DNA from: Methylococcales bacterium
GTDB lineage: Bacteria > Pseudomonadota > Gammaproteobacteria > Methylococcales > Methylomonadaceae
Direction: 5' to 3'
Assembly: GCA_003584875.1 (NCBI GenBank)
Contig: QVQD01000227.1
Location: 1-33,058 of the forward strand
DNA: 33,058 nt
Position 1 is the first letter of the stretch; each line of letters opens with the position of its first letter. Both the position numbers and the translations under genes were made by a program. Below, piece by piece: positions 1 through 7,696 of this stretch. The notes beneath the pieces are model-generated. The model was not told the DNA's origin. It saw nothing but the letters and a program-made list of their open reading frames with translations, and did no database searches.

Positions 1-660
1 TATACGCGTTTTCGTGATTTAAGTCGGGCTTTTGCTGAATGGGATAATTTTAATCATCAAACAGCACTAGAGATATTACAGCGCTATGCAAGCGTATTAG
101 GTCCTCGCCCAGATTTTAGTTGTTATTTTGATGTGGCTACACGCTTAAATAATGATAATCATAATGTTCGTGAGGCGGCACAGCTTTTAGACTTATATCG
201 TAATGCTCAGCGCCGTGCGGCTCAGGGTCGATACGATGACGCTATTGCTAGAGTGTATCGTTTGATTGAATGGACGGCGCAATGGCTATTAAGAACGCAA
301 TGTAATATTCAAACGGGGGATGTAAAAGAACAGGATATTCCTGAAGGTTTAACGTTAACTAAAAATCATGATAGTGGCCAGTACCAAGCGGGTTTGTTTG
401 CGGCATGGCAGTTAGTTAGGTTTAAAACAAAAGGTGCCGCAGCTCAATTTATAGTCGCTCAAGAGAATAATATGCGCAATCATATTAAGGTTCGTAATCT
501 GTCTATATTGGCCCATGGTTTTGAACCCGTTAGAGCCAGTGATTGGCAACCTATTCACAGTTGGTTAGAAGAGCATTTTATGCCTATGTTATTAGCAGAA
601 ACGACCCGTGTGAATGTTAAAGCATTACCAAAACAACTGCCTGCTGCTTATACACTTTGA
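1..660 (+). CDS. Csm6-like CRISPR-associated protein (TIGR02710 type), 5' truncated by window edge
   Basis: The reading frame is open from base 1, so this is the C-terminal part (219 residues) of a longer protein; the GTG at 133 is internal. The visible part starts with a helical segment (AFAEWDNF, then ALEILQRYA) and continues with a domain carrying an R-x6-H motif, RNLSILAH, with R encoded at 493-495 and H at 514-516. That is the HEPN ribonuclease signature (R-x4-6-H) of Csm6/Csx1-type proteins, and the following HGFEPV fits the TIGR02710 family. In that family an N-terminal CARF domain binds cyclic oligoadenylate made by Cas10 and the HEPN domain cuts RNA; the CARF half would lie upstream of base 1. 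The two following genes are also CARF genes, which supports the call. It could be a divergent Csx1. The HEPN motif is seen; RNase activity is inferred. Confidence 0.8.
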   Translation, partial: YTRFRDLSRAFAEWDNFNHQTALEILQRYASVLGPRPDFSCYFDVATRLNNDNHNVREAAQLLDLYRNAQRRAAQGRYDDAIARVYRLIEWTAQWLLRTQCNIQTGDVKEQDIPEGLTLTKNHDSGQYQAGLFAAWQLVRFKTKGAAAQFIVAQENNMRNHIKVRNLSILAHGFEPVRASDWQPIHSWLEEHFMPMLLAETTRVNVKALPKQLPAAYTL

Positions 661-1280
661 TGGAAATAATAAGTCCTAATTTGTTCGCGTTTGATGAAAG
701 CACTTGGTTATGGTTGGACCGCTACGGAATTATTGTAGGGGATCTTGTGATGACTTTAACCATTTTGGCGACTATTTATGGTTTTATATGTCGCAATAAG
801 CTACACAATTGGTTTAAGCGAAATCGATTTCCTAGTATCGGAGGTCAATTAGAGCATAGTCATTGGCAGGGGATTATTTTTACCGTTAGTCGTAAAGAAG
901 TACCTTTATGGGTTATTAAACAAATAAACCCTATGGCTATTGGGCTTTTAAGTTCTGAATCAAGTCGTAATGCGGCACAAGAGATTCGTGTGTTTGCACA
1001 GCAAATGGGAATCTTGTTTATTGAAGAAGAAGTGATTAATGATCCGGATGATCCTGCTGAAGTTAATCGTAAGGCAAAAAAAGTAATACACGAGCTTAAG
1101 GTTCATGGTTTAGATGAGATGGCTATGGATATAACGGGTGGCAAAACCCCAATGAGTTTAGGTGCTTTTATGGCGGCTGAAGAAATGGGTGTTGATAGTA
1201 TTTATGTAACAACAGAATATAAAGATAATAAACCTGATATTACTACAGCTAAAATTAAAGCTATTTCTCAAGTTGCTTGA
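660..1280 (+). CDS. cam1: Cam1-like membrane-anchored CARF protein
   Basis: 206 residues starting at ATG 660, whose A is the last base of the preceding TGA stop (TGATG), so translation is probably coupled; a TTG at 657 is also in frame. Residues about 24-44 form one hydrophobic helix, followed by a basic stretch (KLHNWFKRNRF, 47-57). The rest is a CARF domain: strand and turn IIFTVSR (72-78), and the ligand-loop motif DITGGKTPMS (157-166). No nuclease or other effector domain is present. Cam1, a described type III effector, has this layout (one N-terminal membrane helix plus cytoplasmic CARF, about 200 residues); it binds cyclic tetra-adenylate, oligomerises and depolarises the membrane. The layout, size and CRISPR context match. 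I assign by architecture, not alignment, so a different TM-CARF family is possible. An acidic residue, D28, lies inside the predicted helix. Confidence 0.78.
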   Translation: MEIISPNLFAFDESTWLWLDRYGIIVGDLVMTLTILATIYGFICRNKLHNWFKRNRFPSIGGQLEHSHWQGIIFTVSRKEVPLWVIKQINPMAIGLLSSESSRNAAQEIRVFAQQMGILFIEEEVINDPDDPAEVNRKAKKVIHELKVHGLDEMAMDITGGKTPMSLGAFMAAEEMGVDSIYVTTEYKDNKPDITTAKIKAISQVA

Positions 1281-1309
1281 CTTAATTTAAAATAACTCAA
1301 CTATCCGTA

Positions 1310-2443
1310 ATGACTATAAACACACATTTAATCCTCGTTTCTGCGCAAGCTGTTCCTAATATTACCCCAGCATTGGATGATAGTTTTAAGCCTAAGCAAG
1401 TTGTCATGCTGGTTAGTTCGGATATGGATTTACGAGCTGATTGGCTAGAGTCAGTCAATAAAAAACGCGGTATTAAATGTAGTCGTCACTATATACAAGA
1501 TGCCTGGGATATTGAGCATATACGTGACAGGGTCTTAGATTTAATAACACAGTACGATGAGGGTAGTTTGGCTTTAAATGCTACAGGTGGAACTAAGCCT
1601 ATGAGTATTGCTGCTTATGAAGTGTTTCGGGATTTACTTAGACCTGTTTTTTATGTGCATCCTGAACAAGATCGGGTTATCTGGCTATATCCCTCAGAGC
1701 AGGCGGGTCAAGATTTGGCTGATCGTATTAAATTACCTGAGTTCTTTCAGGCTTATGGGGCGACGATAACCGATCAAGGCGATAAGTTAGGCGTTCCTGC
1801 AGTTTATCGTGAACTTACCGAAAAAATTATTAATGATATTGCTTACTATGCTAAAGCTCTAGGAAGTATCAATTATTTGGCGCAACTAGCGACGGGGCGC
1901 TTGAGTGTTGAGCTTAATGCTCAACAAATGGGTGATATGTTTTTGGCGGATTTAATCGCCTTGTTTTCGGCTAATAATCTAGTTAGGCTGGAAAAAAATA
2001 AACTGATATTTGCCAATGAAGCGGCTAGATTTTATGTTAATGGCGGCTGGTTTGAGCAACATGTTTATGGTCTGTGTCTTAATATAAAAAAAGAGGCTGG
2101 CATCCAAGATATTGGACGTAGTGTACAAGTGGATCGGCAGCATCAAAATAAGCCCGTTAGAAATGAAATGGATGTTACTTTTTTAAAAGACAACCGCCTG
2201 TATATTATCGAATGTAAAACCAAGCGTTATAAAGATAACGATCAAGGTGCGGGCGCAGATACACTTTATAAGTTGGATACTTTAAAAGATTTATTGGGTG
2301 GGTTACAAGCTAAAGCCATGTTGATTAGTTTTGCTGAATTGGGTGAGTATGACAAGCAACGGGCAGGGGATTTAAATATTTCACTTTGTTGCTATCAACA
2401 ATTACCGAAGCTGACTGAATATTTACTTAAATGGATTAAATGA
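1310..2443 (+). CDS. card1: Card1/Can2-like CARF nuclease (DUF1887)
   Basis: 377 residues, close to the usual length of Card1/Can2. The N-terminal CARF domain (about 1-140) starts with the strand HLILVSAQ and has the cyclic-oligoadenylate-binding motif NATGGTKPMS at 90-99. A helical, winged-helix-like linker (about 170-250) follows. The C-terminal domain carries a complete PD-(D/E)xK nuclease core: E286 and D288 in NEMDV, then E301-C-K303 in the strand YIIECKTKR. Card1 family members are activated by cyclic tetra-adenylate and cut single-stranded DNA and RNA; Can2 relatives also nick supercoiled DNA. The start is ATG 1310, 29 bases after the Cam1-like stop, with no strong ribosome site. The 3' end overlaps the convergent YkgJ gene by 21 bases. 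All catalytic residues look intact. Substrate choice cannot be read from the sequence. Confidence 0.87.
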   Translation: MTINTHLILVSAQAVPNITPALDDSFKPKQVVMLVSSDMDLRADWLESVNKKRGIKCSRHYIQDAWDIEHIRDRVLDLITQYDEGSLALNATGGTKPMSIAAYEVFRDLLRPVFYVHPEQDRVIWLYPSEQAGQDLADRIKLPEFFQAYGATITDQGDKLGVPAVYRELTEKIINDIAYYAKALGSINYLAQLATGRLSVELNAQQMGDMFLADLIALFSANNLVRLEKNKLIFANEAARFYVNGGWFEQHVYGLCLNIKKEAGIQDIGRSVQVDRQHQNKPVRNEMDVTFLKDNRLYIIECKTKRYKDNDQGAGADTLYKLDTLKDLLGGLQAKAMLISFAELGEYDKQRAGDLNISLCCYQQLPKLTEYLLKWIK

Positions 2444-2935
2444 ATCAGCAAGCCATTCAGTTAAATCACGAGTTTCACCTAGACCGTTAATTCGGCGATC
2501 AATGGTGTCGTGGTTGCCCCATACCACTGCCGCATAAGCGCCTTGGTCTACAAGAGCCTCGATATCTTTACAGTACAAGCCCAGTTCGCGTTGCACATAA
2601 AAGCCATAAGTGCGGCAGGCAACTGGGCGATGTTCGTAAACTCTACACACGCCTTCTGTTTGATTTAACATCGGGCAAGTGATGGGGCGAGAAGTCTGCT
2701 CGGCTAAGGCTGAAATGCCTAGCTTAATGTCCTCTAGTTGATCAGCGGGTAGGGCGGCTAGGCCGATCTTTAGCCACTGCCATTCTTCAAGTGTCAATCT
2801 GGGTATTTCAGCTAATCGTCGACAGCAGCCATCACAGCCTATGCGACATAGCCAATCCTGATTATCATCGCTAATGGTTTTTACACGCGCAGCGATGTCA
2901 TCATGGAGTTGGTGGAGTGTGTTCAGCTTTAGCAC
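2423..2935 (-). CDS. YkgJ-type cysteine-cluster protein
   Basis: 170 residues with the cysteine pattern of the YkgJ/UPF0153 family, described as a zinc- or iron-chelating domain. C30, C34, C37 and C38 lie in CRIGCDGCCRR; C87, C97, C107 (in RPVACRTYGF) and C122 follow. The function of the family is not established; metal binding is likely from the clustered cysteines. It begins 10 bases downstream of the creA stop, so the two probably form one transcript. Its last 21 bases overlap the 3' end of the convergent Card1-like gene, so transcription through either gene would enter the other. Confidence 0.85.
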   Translation of the reverse strand: MLKLNTLHQLHDDIAARVKTISDDNQDWLCRIGCDGCCRRLAEIPRLTLEEWQWLKIGLAALPADQLEDIKLGISALAEQTSRPITCPMLNQTEGVCRVYEHRPVACRTYGFYVQRELGLYCKDIEALVDQGAYAAVVWGNHDTIDRRINGLGETRDLTEWLADSFNPFK

Positions 2936-2945
2936 GGCTTATAAA

Positions 2946-3407
2946 TTACTTGTTCCAAGGCATAATAGGCACGGTAGATATGCTATTAGCTGGTGCACCT
3001 TCAATCAGTTTACGGCTAATAGCGACATAAACTAAAGTGTTGCGTTTAGCGTCAAACATACGACTGACTTTGGTTTCTTTAAAGAGTAACGAGGTGTCTT
3101 CGGTGAATGCTGTTTCTTCTTGGGGCAATTTGCCGTTGATGACAATAGGGCCGACTTGGCGACAAGCGATAGAAAACTGTGAAGGGTCTTCGGCAACACC
3201 CAAGGTTCCAGCAATTCCACCGGTCTTGGCTTGACTGATATGACAAGAAACGCCTTGTACCTTAGGATCATCAAAGGCCTGTACGCAGACTTTGTGATTC
3301 GAGCCAATGAGTTTCCATGTTGTAGTAATACAGCCAATATCTTCTGCTTGTACAGCGGGTGTTAAAAAGGCTAATAATAAAGCGCAGCGTGCAGTTATTT
3401 TTTTCAT
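2946..3407 (-). CDS. creA: CreA family protein
   Basis: 153 residues beginning with a signal peptide (about 1-21, cleavage after PAVQA). The mature part matches CreA: DIGCITTTWKLIG, then KVCVQAFDDPKVQGVSCHIS and GGIAGTLGVAEDPS, with conserved cysteines. CreA is a small periplasmic protein of unknown molecular role; in Escherichia coli it is encoded next to the CreBC two-component system, which is absent here. It is the first gene of a short unit with the YkgJ-type gene 10 bases downstream. A short palindromic repeat (3444-3469) lies just upstream. Confidence 0.9.
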   Translation of the reverse strand: MKKITARCALLLAFLTPAVQAEDIGCITTTWKLIGSNHKVCVQAFDDPKVQGVSCHISQAKTGGIAGTLGVAEDPSQFSIACRQVGPIVINGKLPQEETAFTEDTSLLFKETKVSRMFDAKRNTLVYVAISRKLIEGAPANSISTVPIMPWNK

Positions 3408-3443
3408 AGTAGTGCCATGGGTTAGTTATATTTAATATTGCCC

Positions 3444-3469
3444 GTAGGGGCTATGCAATACACCCCTAC
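3444..3469. repeat. GTAGGGG-type palindromic repeat
   Basis: Inverted arms GTAGGGG (3444-3450) and CCCCTAC (3463-3469) flank a 12-base centre containing TATGCAATAC. Other members of this family occur at 11164, 13599, 20261, 26044 and 33018. It sits between the start of creA and the end of the DksA-like gene. Confidence 0.7.
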
Positions 3470-3528
3470 GATCATCATTACAATTTTATCGTTTTAGCGT
3501 GGTAACGATAACATTTAATTATGATTAA

Positions 3529-3873
3529 TTAATACTTAGGTCCAACTTTACTAGCGCACTTAATGCACTGGTTAGTATAAGGGATTGCTGCTAAACGTTC
3601 TTTGCTGATAGGTTCAGCGCAAAGTTCACAAATGCCATAGCGACCGTTATCTATATTTGCGATGGCTAGTTTAATTTGCTCTATTTCAGCTCTGGTTGAA
3701 TTACCTAACTGATCAAGCACTTCATTATTTTCATTTTGTGTTGCTTGTTCTGAAAAATTTTTTTCTAAAGGATTTTGGTCGTGCCTGACATCATGAATGA
3801 TGTTGTCCAGTCGGCCATTAAGTTCTTCTAATAAATTGCTTAATAGGCTTCGCGCTTGGTCATATTCTTTCAT
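3529..3873 (-). CDS. DksA/TraR-type C4 zinc-finger protein
   Basis: 114 residues. An N-terminal helical region rich in E, N and Q (about 1-75) is followed by the DksA/TraR C4 zinc finger: GRYGICELC with C82 and C85, then CIKC with C103 and C106. DksA proteins insert a coiled coil into the RNA polymerase secondary channel and act with ppGpp. This one is shorter than canonical DksA (about 150 residues), so it belongs with the small DksA-like/YbiI/TraR-type paralogues, and its promoter targets are unknown. A GGAG ribosome site lies just upstream of the ATG, supporting the start. Confidence 0.87.
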   Translation of the reverse strand: MKEYDQARSLLSNLLEELNGRLDNIIHDVRHDQNPLEKNFSEQATQNENNEVLDQLGNSTRAEIEQIKLAIANIDNGRYGICELCAEPISKERLAAIPYTNQCIKCASKVGPKY

Positions 3874-4096
3874 TGCTTATTACTCCGATTTTGATAATGG
3901 AGTCATTCATAATACTTAAGCCAAATGACTGGTGAGATTGGCATCCTAACACATAGTTGATGTGCTAGGCTCTATCTGATGATTCTGAGTTATGAAAGAG
4001 GCAGGTTATGGGCTTAGGGAGTCTTGTTAATAATGGCAAACTTTTCAATAAATCTCGGCTATTTGATACACTATGGCCTTATAGATAACTATAGAG

Positions 4097-5146
4097 ATGA
4101 ATATGCCGATTACTTTAAAAGAGCTTGCCGATTTTTGTGGTGCGCAGATTGTAGGTGGAAATAGTTTAAGTGTGATAACTTCTGCGGCTGATATTACTTC
4201 AGCACAAGTGGGTCAAGTCACTCAATTAACAAATAGTAAGTATGCAAAACATATTCAAAACTCTAGTGCTTCGGCGTGTTTTATTGCTGAAGGCTATGTC
4301 ATCAATAATATTCCTGAAAGCTTAGCTTTGTTGGTTTGTGCTGATCCTGAAATGAGCTTTATTAAAGCTACTGAGTTTCTGCATCCTGCTGTAAGTTATC
4401 AATCACAAATAGCTCCGCAAGCAGTGCTAGAAGAAAATGTGAGTGTGGCTGATGAGGTCTTTATTGGTCCGTATGCGGTCATCGGTGCAAACACTAGAAT
4501 AGGTAAAGGAACGGCGATACTGGCAGGTGCGTATTTAGGTAAAAATGTCACTATAGGTGAAAATTGCCGTATTTATCCTTATGCGGTGATTTATGATGAT
4601 GTCGTGCTAGGCAATAATGTCATTATTCATTCAGGTGCAATTATTGGTGCCGATGGTTTTGGTTATAAATTTAGAAATCATCAGCATGTTAAAGTACCGC
4701 AAGTCGGTAATGTGGTTATTAATGATAATGTCGAAATAGGCGCTAATACCTGCGTAGATAGGGGCGCATTAGGTAGTACGGTGATTGGTGCAGGTAGCAA
4801 AATCGATAATCTAGTCCAGATTGGCCACAATAATAAAATTGGTCAGCATGTCATTATGTGCGGTTTAACGGGTGTGTCAGGTTCTTGCCAAATTGATGAT
4901 TATGCTATTTTGGCAGGCAGTTCAGGCGTTGCTGATCATGTTAATATCGGTACGGGTGCGGTAGTGATGGCGCGTTCTGGTGTAGCGGGTGATGTTAAAG
5001 CGGGTGCGCAGGTTTTTGGTAGTCCAGCAAAAGATAAAAAGACAGCCTATAAAGAACAAATTGCTTTAAGTAAATTGCCGGAGCTACTCAAGAAAGTAAA
5101 GCTACTTGAAGAAAAAATTGAGGCCTTTGAACAGAAGCCACTTTAA
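4097..5146 (+). CDS. lpxD: UDP-3-O-acylglucosamine N-acyltransferase LpxD
   Basis: 349 residues, normal for LpxD. It transfers a 3-hydroxyacyl chain from ACP to the 2-amino group of UDP-3-O-acylglucosamine, the third step of lipid A synthesis. The N-terminal uridine-binding domain (about 1-100) is followed by left-handed beta-helix hexapeptide repeats (about 105-310), the GADGFGY motif, the catalytic histidine in QIGHNN (H244) and a C-terminal helix (about 320-345). ATG 4097 is used; the in-frame ATG at 4103 has a slightly better placed AGAG, so the protein may be two residues shorter. It is not beside fabZ, lpxA or bamA, where lpxD usually lies, so it may be a second copy. Confidence 0.94.
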   Translation: MNMPITLKELADFCGAQIVGGNSLSVITSAADITSAQVGQVTQLTNSKYAKHIQNSSASACFIAEGYVINNIPESLALLVCADPEMSFIKATEFLHPAVSYQSQIAPQAVLEENVSVADEVFIGPYAVIGANTRIGKGTAILAGAYLGKNVTIGENCRIYPYAVIYDDVVLGNNVIIHSGAIIGADGFGYKFRNHQHVKVPQVGNVVINDNVEIGANTCVDRGALGSTVIGAGSKIDNLVQIGHNNKIGQHVIMCGLTGVSGSCQIDDYAILAGSSGVADHVNIGTGAVVMARSGVAGDVKAGAQVFGSPAKDKKTAYKEQIALSKLPELLKKVKLLEEKIEAFEQKPL

Positions 5147-5282
5147 GACTATCTTGAAGATTATTAGGGTGATCAGGCTAGTGCTGATTATCCCGCAAAG
5201 TAAATTTGAATTGGTTAGCGTAACAGATGACGAATAACCAACTATTATAGTAAACTATATCATTACAAAACGGTTAAGCATA

Positions 5283-5990
5283 ATGACAGCAACAGATAAC
5301 GTTCATCTCCACGAAATTAATAAGTTTGGTTCTATGGCTGAACTCTGGTGGGATACTCAAGGCGAATTTAAGACCTTACATGATATTAATCCGCTACGCC
5401 TAGAGTTTATTGAGCGTCATGCAGAAATATCGGGTAAACGCTATGTTGATGTAGGCTGTGGTGGCGGTATTTTAACTGAAGGCTTAGCAAGACATGGCGC
5501 TGATGCTTTGGGCATAGATTTAAGTGACGAACTTATTGATATTGCTGATTTGCACAGCCTAGAGTCAGGTGTAAATGCTCATTATCAAAAAATCAGCGTT
5601 GAAAGTTTAGCCGAACAACAGCCTGGTAGTTTTGATCATGTGACCTGTATGGAAATGTTAGAGCATGTGCCTGATCCGAATTCTATCATTGCTGCTTGTG
5701 CAACTTTGGTTAAACCCGGAGGTATGGTATTTTTCTCTACACTTAATCGTCAACCCAAAGCTTATTTAATGGCTATTGTTGCAGCAGAACATATCTTACG
5801 TATGTTACCTAAAGGCACGCATGATTATAAAACTTTCATTAAACCTTCAGAACTCAGTAGTTCTGCGCGTGCAGCAGGCCTTGATTTACAAGCTATGATC
5901 GGAATTGAATATAATCCTTTTGATAAGCGCTTTAGGCTGGGTAAAGATGTCGGTGTTAATTATATCGCTGCCTTTAAACGACCTGAATAA
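5283..5990 (+). CDS. ubiG: Ubiquinone biosynthesis O-methyltransferase UbiG
   Basis: 235 residues. A class I SAM-dependent methyltransferase that performs both O-methylations in ubiquinone synthesis. The SAM-binding motif VDVGCGGG is at 55-62, followed by GIDLS and the EMLEHVPDP motif typical of UbiG. The N-terminal INKFGSMAELWWDTQGEFK and the later THDYKTFIKPSEL also match the family. It is followed after two bases by the yciK-like SDR gene, a common gammaproteobacterial arrangement, then sufT, so the three probably form one transcript. Confidence 0.95.
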   Translation: MTATDNVHLHEINKFGSMAELWWDTQGEFKTLHDINPLRLEFIERHAEISGKRYVDVGCGGGILTEGLARHGADALGIDLSDELIDIADLHSLESGVNAHYQKISVESLAEQQPGSFDHVTCMEMLEHVPDPNSIIAACATLVKPGGMVFFSTLNRQPKAYLMAIVAAEHILRMLPKGTHDYKTFIKPSELSSSARAAGLDLQAMIGIEYNPFDKRFRLGKDVGVNYIAAFKRPE

Positions 5991-5992
5991 AG

Positions 5993-6724
5993 ATGAAGCC
6001 TCTAAAAGATAAGGTTATTTTAATAACGGGTGCAGGAGGTGGTCTCGGTAGTACTGCCGCTTTGACACTCGCTAAAAGTGGTGCGCACATCATATTGCTA
6101 GATAAAAATATCGCCAAGTTAGAAGTTGTTTATGATGCTATTCTGGCGGCAGATGCACCAGAACCCATTATTTATCCTTTTGATCTGGCGGGTGCAAATG
6201 AAAATGACTATCAAGAATTAGCCGATAAAGTCGCTGATGAATATGGTTCTTTACAAGGCTTATTACATTCTGCAGTTGAATTTAGTTCATTTACGCCAAT
6301 TTCTCAATTTAGTACTAAAGATTGGGGGCATACTTTAAATGTTAATTTGAACGCCCCTTTTTTATTAACTCGTGTATTGTTACCGGTATTGCAAAAAAGT
6401 TCACAGGCTTCTATTGTTTTTACTTCTGATAGCTGTGCCAACGATCCACATGCTTATTTAGGTGCCTATGGTGTTTCAAAAATAGCTTTAGAAGGCTTTG
6501 TGAAAATATTAGCAGACGAACTAGATTCCGCTGGGCAAATTAGAGCCAATATACTTGTACCAGGTGCGGTCGATTCACCCTTAAGAAAGCGTGCTTATCC
6601 CGCGGAAGATAAAAGCAAATTACCTACTTTAGAATCACTAGCTCCGGTTTATTTATATTTATTTGGCACTCAAAGTTTAGCTGTAAATGGCCAAACCATT
6701 GATGCCCGTACCTTTCATTTATAA
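5993..6724 (+). CDS. yciK: YciK family SDR oxidoreductase
   Basis: 243 residues. Short-chain dehydrogenase/reductase fold: nucleotide-binding GAGGGLG at 13-19, catalytic Y159-x3-K163 in YGVSK, and serines in SDSCAN upstream. The N terminus (MKPLKDKVILITGAGGGLG) and its position right after ubiG match YciK, whose substrate is unknown. The start lies two bases after the ubiG stop, so translational coupling is likely. The SDR call is firm; the YciK assignment is from length and gene order. Confidence 0.87.
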   Translation: MKPLKDKVILITGAGGGLGSTAALTLAKSGAHIILLDKNIAKLEVVYDAILAADAPEPIIYPFDLAGANENDYQELADKVADEYGSLQGLLHSAVEFSSFTPISQFSTKDWGHTLNVNLNAPFLLTRVLLPVLQKSSQASIVFTSDSCANDPHAYLGAYGVSKIALEGFVKILADELDSAGQIRANILVPGAVDSPLRKRAYPAEDKSKLPTLESLAPVYLYLFGTQSLAVNGQTIDARTFHL

Positions 6725-6733
6725 TTTATTATT

Positions 6734-7282
6734 ATGGCCGAACGAGAAAGTTTAGTTTTAACTAGGGATGTCAACATTATTACCATTCCTGATGGTACCC
6801 CTGATACTCTAAGCAAAGGTGGAATAGTAACTTTGCATCAGTCTTTAGGTAATAATTTTACTGTCATTACAGAATACGGCCATATGGTGCGTATTGCAGG
6901 TGCCGATGCTGATGCCTTAGGAATGGAACCCCATCAACTAAATACCTTGGTATCTGAAACCAGCGCCGAAGCCGTTGAGAAGAACTGCTGGGAAGTCATG
7001 AAAACGGTTTATGACCCAGAAATCCCCGTAAATATTGTCGACTTAGGGCTCGTTTATTACTGTAACGTCAAAGAGCTAGATGAACAGAGTAATGCTGTTC
7101 ATGTCATGATGACATTGACCGCACCCGGTTGCGGCATGGGGCCTGTGATTCAAGGTGATGTAGAGAAATGTATACGTGCCTTGCCTGGTGTTACTAGAGT
7201 AGAAGTTGAAGTAGTGCTTGATCCACCTTGGTCACGAGAAATGATGTCAGAAGTTGCACAGTTGCAGTTAGGTTTGTTTTAG
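6734..7282 (+). CDS. sufT: Fe-S cluster assembly protein SufT
   Basis: 182 residues. The N-terminal part (RDVNIITIPDGTPDTLSKG) is the long SufT-specific extension. The second half is a MIP18/DUF59 domain: YDPEIPVNIVDLGLVY (93-108), then TAPGCGMG with conserved C133, and VVLDPPWSREMMSE. SufT-type proteins help maturation of iron-sulfur proteins. It starts nine bases after yciK and closes the ubiG-yciK-sufT unit; no other suf genes are in the window, so it acts at a distance from the main Suf operon. Confidence 0.92.
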   Translation: MAERESLVLTRDVNIITIPDGTPDTLSKGGIVTLHQSLGNNFTVITEYGHMVRIAGADADALGMEPHQLNTLVSETSAEAVEKNCWEVMKTVYDPEIPVNIVDLGLVYYCNVKELDEQSNAVHVMMTLTAPGCGMGPVIQGDVEKCIRALPGVTRVEVEVVLDPPWSREMMSEVAQLQLGLF

Positions 7283-7342
7283 CTTACCAATCGTTACCAT
7301 GCTCAGAGTCACGGTCGATAAATGCTTAATTTGATGGTCTCC

Positions 7343-7448
7343 GTAGGCCGGAATAAGGCTTTTGAGCGTAAGCGAGTAAAGCGTTTCCGGCATAGGCACA
7401 GTACCTGTGCCGAAAACGCCACCACGCGCTACGCTTGGGTGGGCCTAC
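7343..7448. repeat. GTAGGCCGGAATAAGGC-type repeat element
   Basis: The element begins GTAGGCCGGAATAAGGC and ends GGGCCTAC, with internal pairing around TTTCCGGCATAGG and a short GGCACAG/CTGTGCC hairpin. It is a diverged copy of the better-preserved element at 32048-32163. An open frame across it is not a gene. Confidence 0.75.
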
Positions 7449-7457
7449 TAAAATACG

Positions 7458-7540
7458 TAGGTCGGGTTAGCGATAGCGTAACCCGACATTTCGAAGCTCA
7501 TGATACCTCGGGTTACGCTATCACTAACCCGACCGCCTAC
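7458..7540. repeat. TCGGGTTAGCGATAGCG-type palindromic repeat pair
   Basis: Two inverted copies of a short repeat. The left one (7458-7487) is itself palindromic, with GTCGGGTTA and TAACCCGAC around CGATAGCG. The right one (7508-7540) reads as the reverse complement and ends in CCTAC. Other copies in the window are at 13718, 15030, 24968, 25889, 31990 and 32967. Confidence 0.85.
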
Positions 7541-7578
7541 AAACCTTTGCAATGGAGTCAAAACTCACGAGTTTTGTT

Positions 7579-7607
7579 GCTTGGCGTAGCGTTAGCGTAA
7601 GCCAAGC
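7579..7607. repeat. Related short palindrome
   Basis: GCTTGGCGTAGCGTTAGCG followed by TAAGCCAAGC: arms GCTTGGC and GCCAAGC surround a core related to that of the neighbouring TCGGGTTAGCGATAGCG repeats. Confidence 0.6.
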
Positions 7608-7622
7608 ATTTCCGCGCATCCT

Positions 7623-7650
7623 GTTGGGTTACGCTATCACTAACCCGACC
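7623..7650. repeat. TCGGGTTAGCGATAGCG-type repeat, single copy
   Basis: Reverse-oriented copy (GTTGGGTTACGCTATCAC, then TAACCCGACC) lying 46 bases before the DUF3422 start. With the elements at 7343, 7458 and 7579 it accounts for most of the 414-base gap 7283-7696, which otherwise holds nothing recognisable. Confidence 0.75.
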
Positions 7651-7696
7651 ATAACCTTAAATTATATCCATCTTAATTAAGCTGATAAAAACATAC

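Noticed and set aside
7322-7600. 92-codon open frame between sufT and the DUF3422 gene
   Set aside because: It lies entirely across palindromic repeats, has no ribosome site, and its translation only reflects the repeat sequence.
7458-7650. Possible CRISPR array because of repeated short units near a CRISPR-associated locus
   Set aside because: The units are palindromic, irregularly spaced, in both orientations and scattered through the window; there are no uniform spacers.
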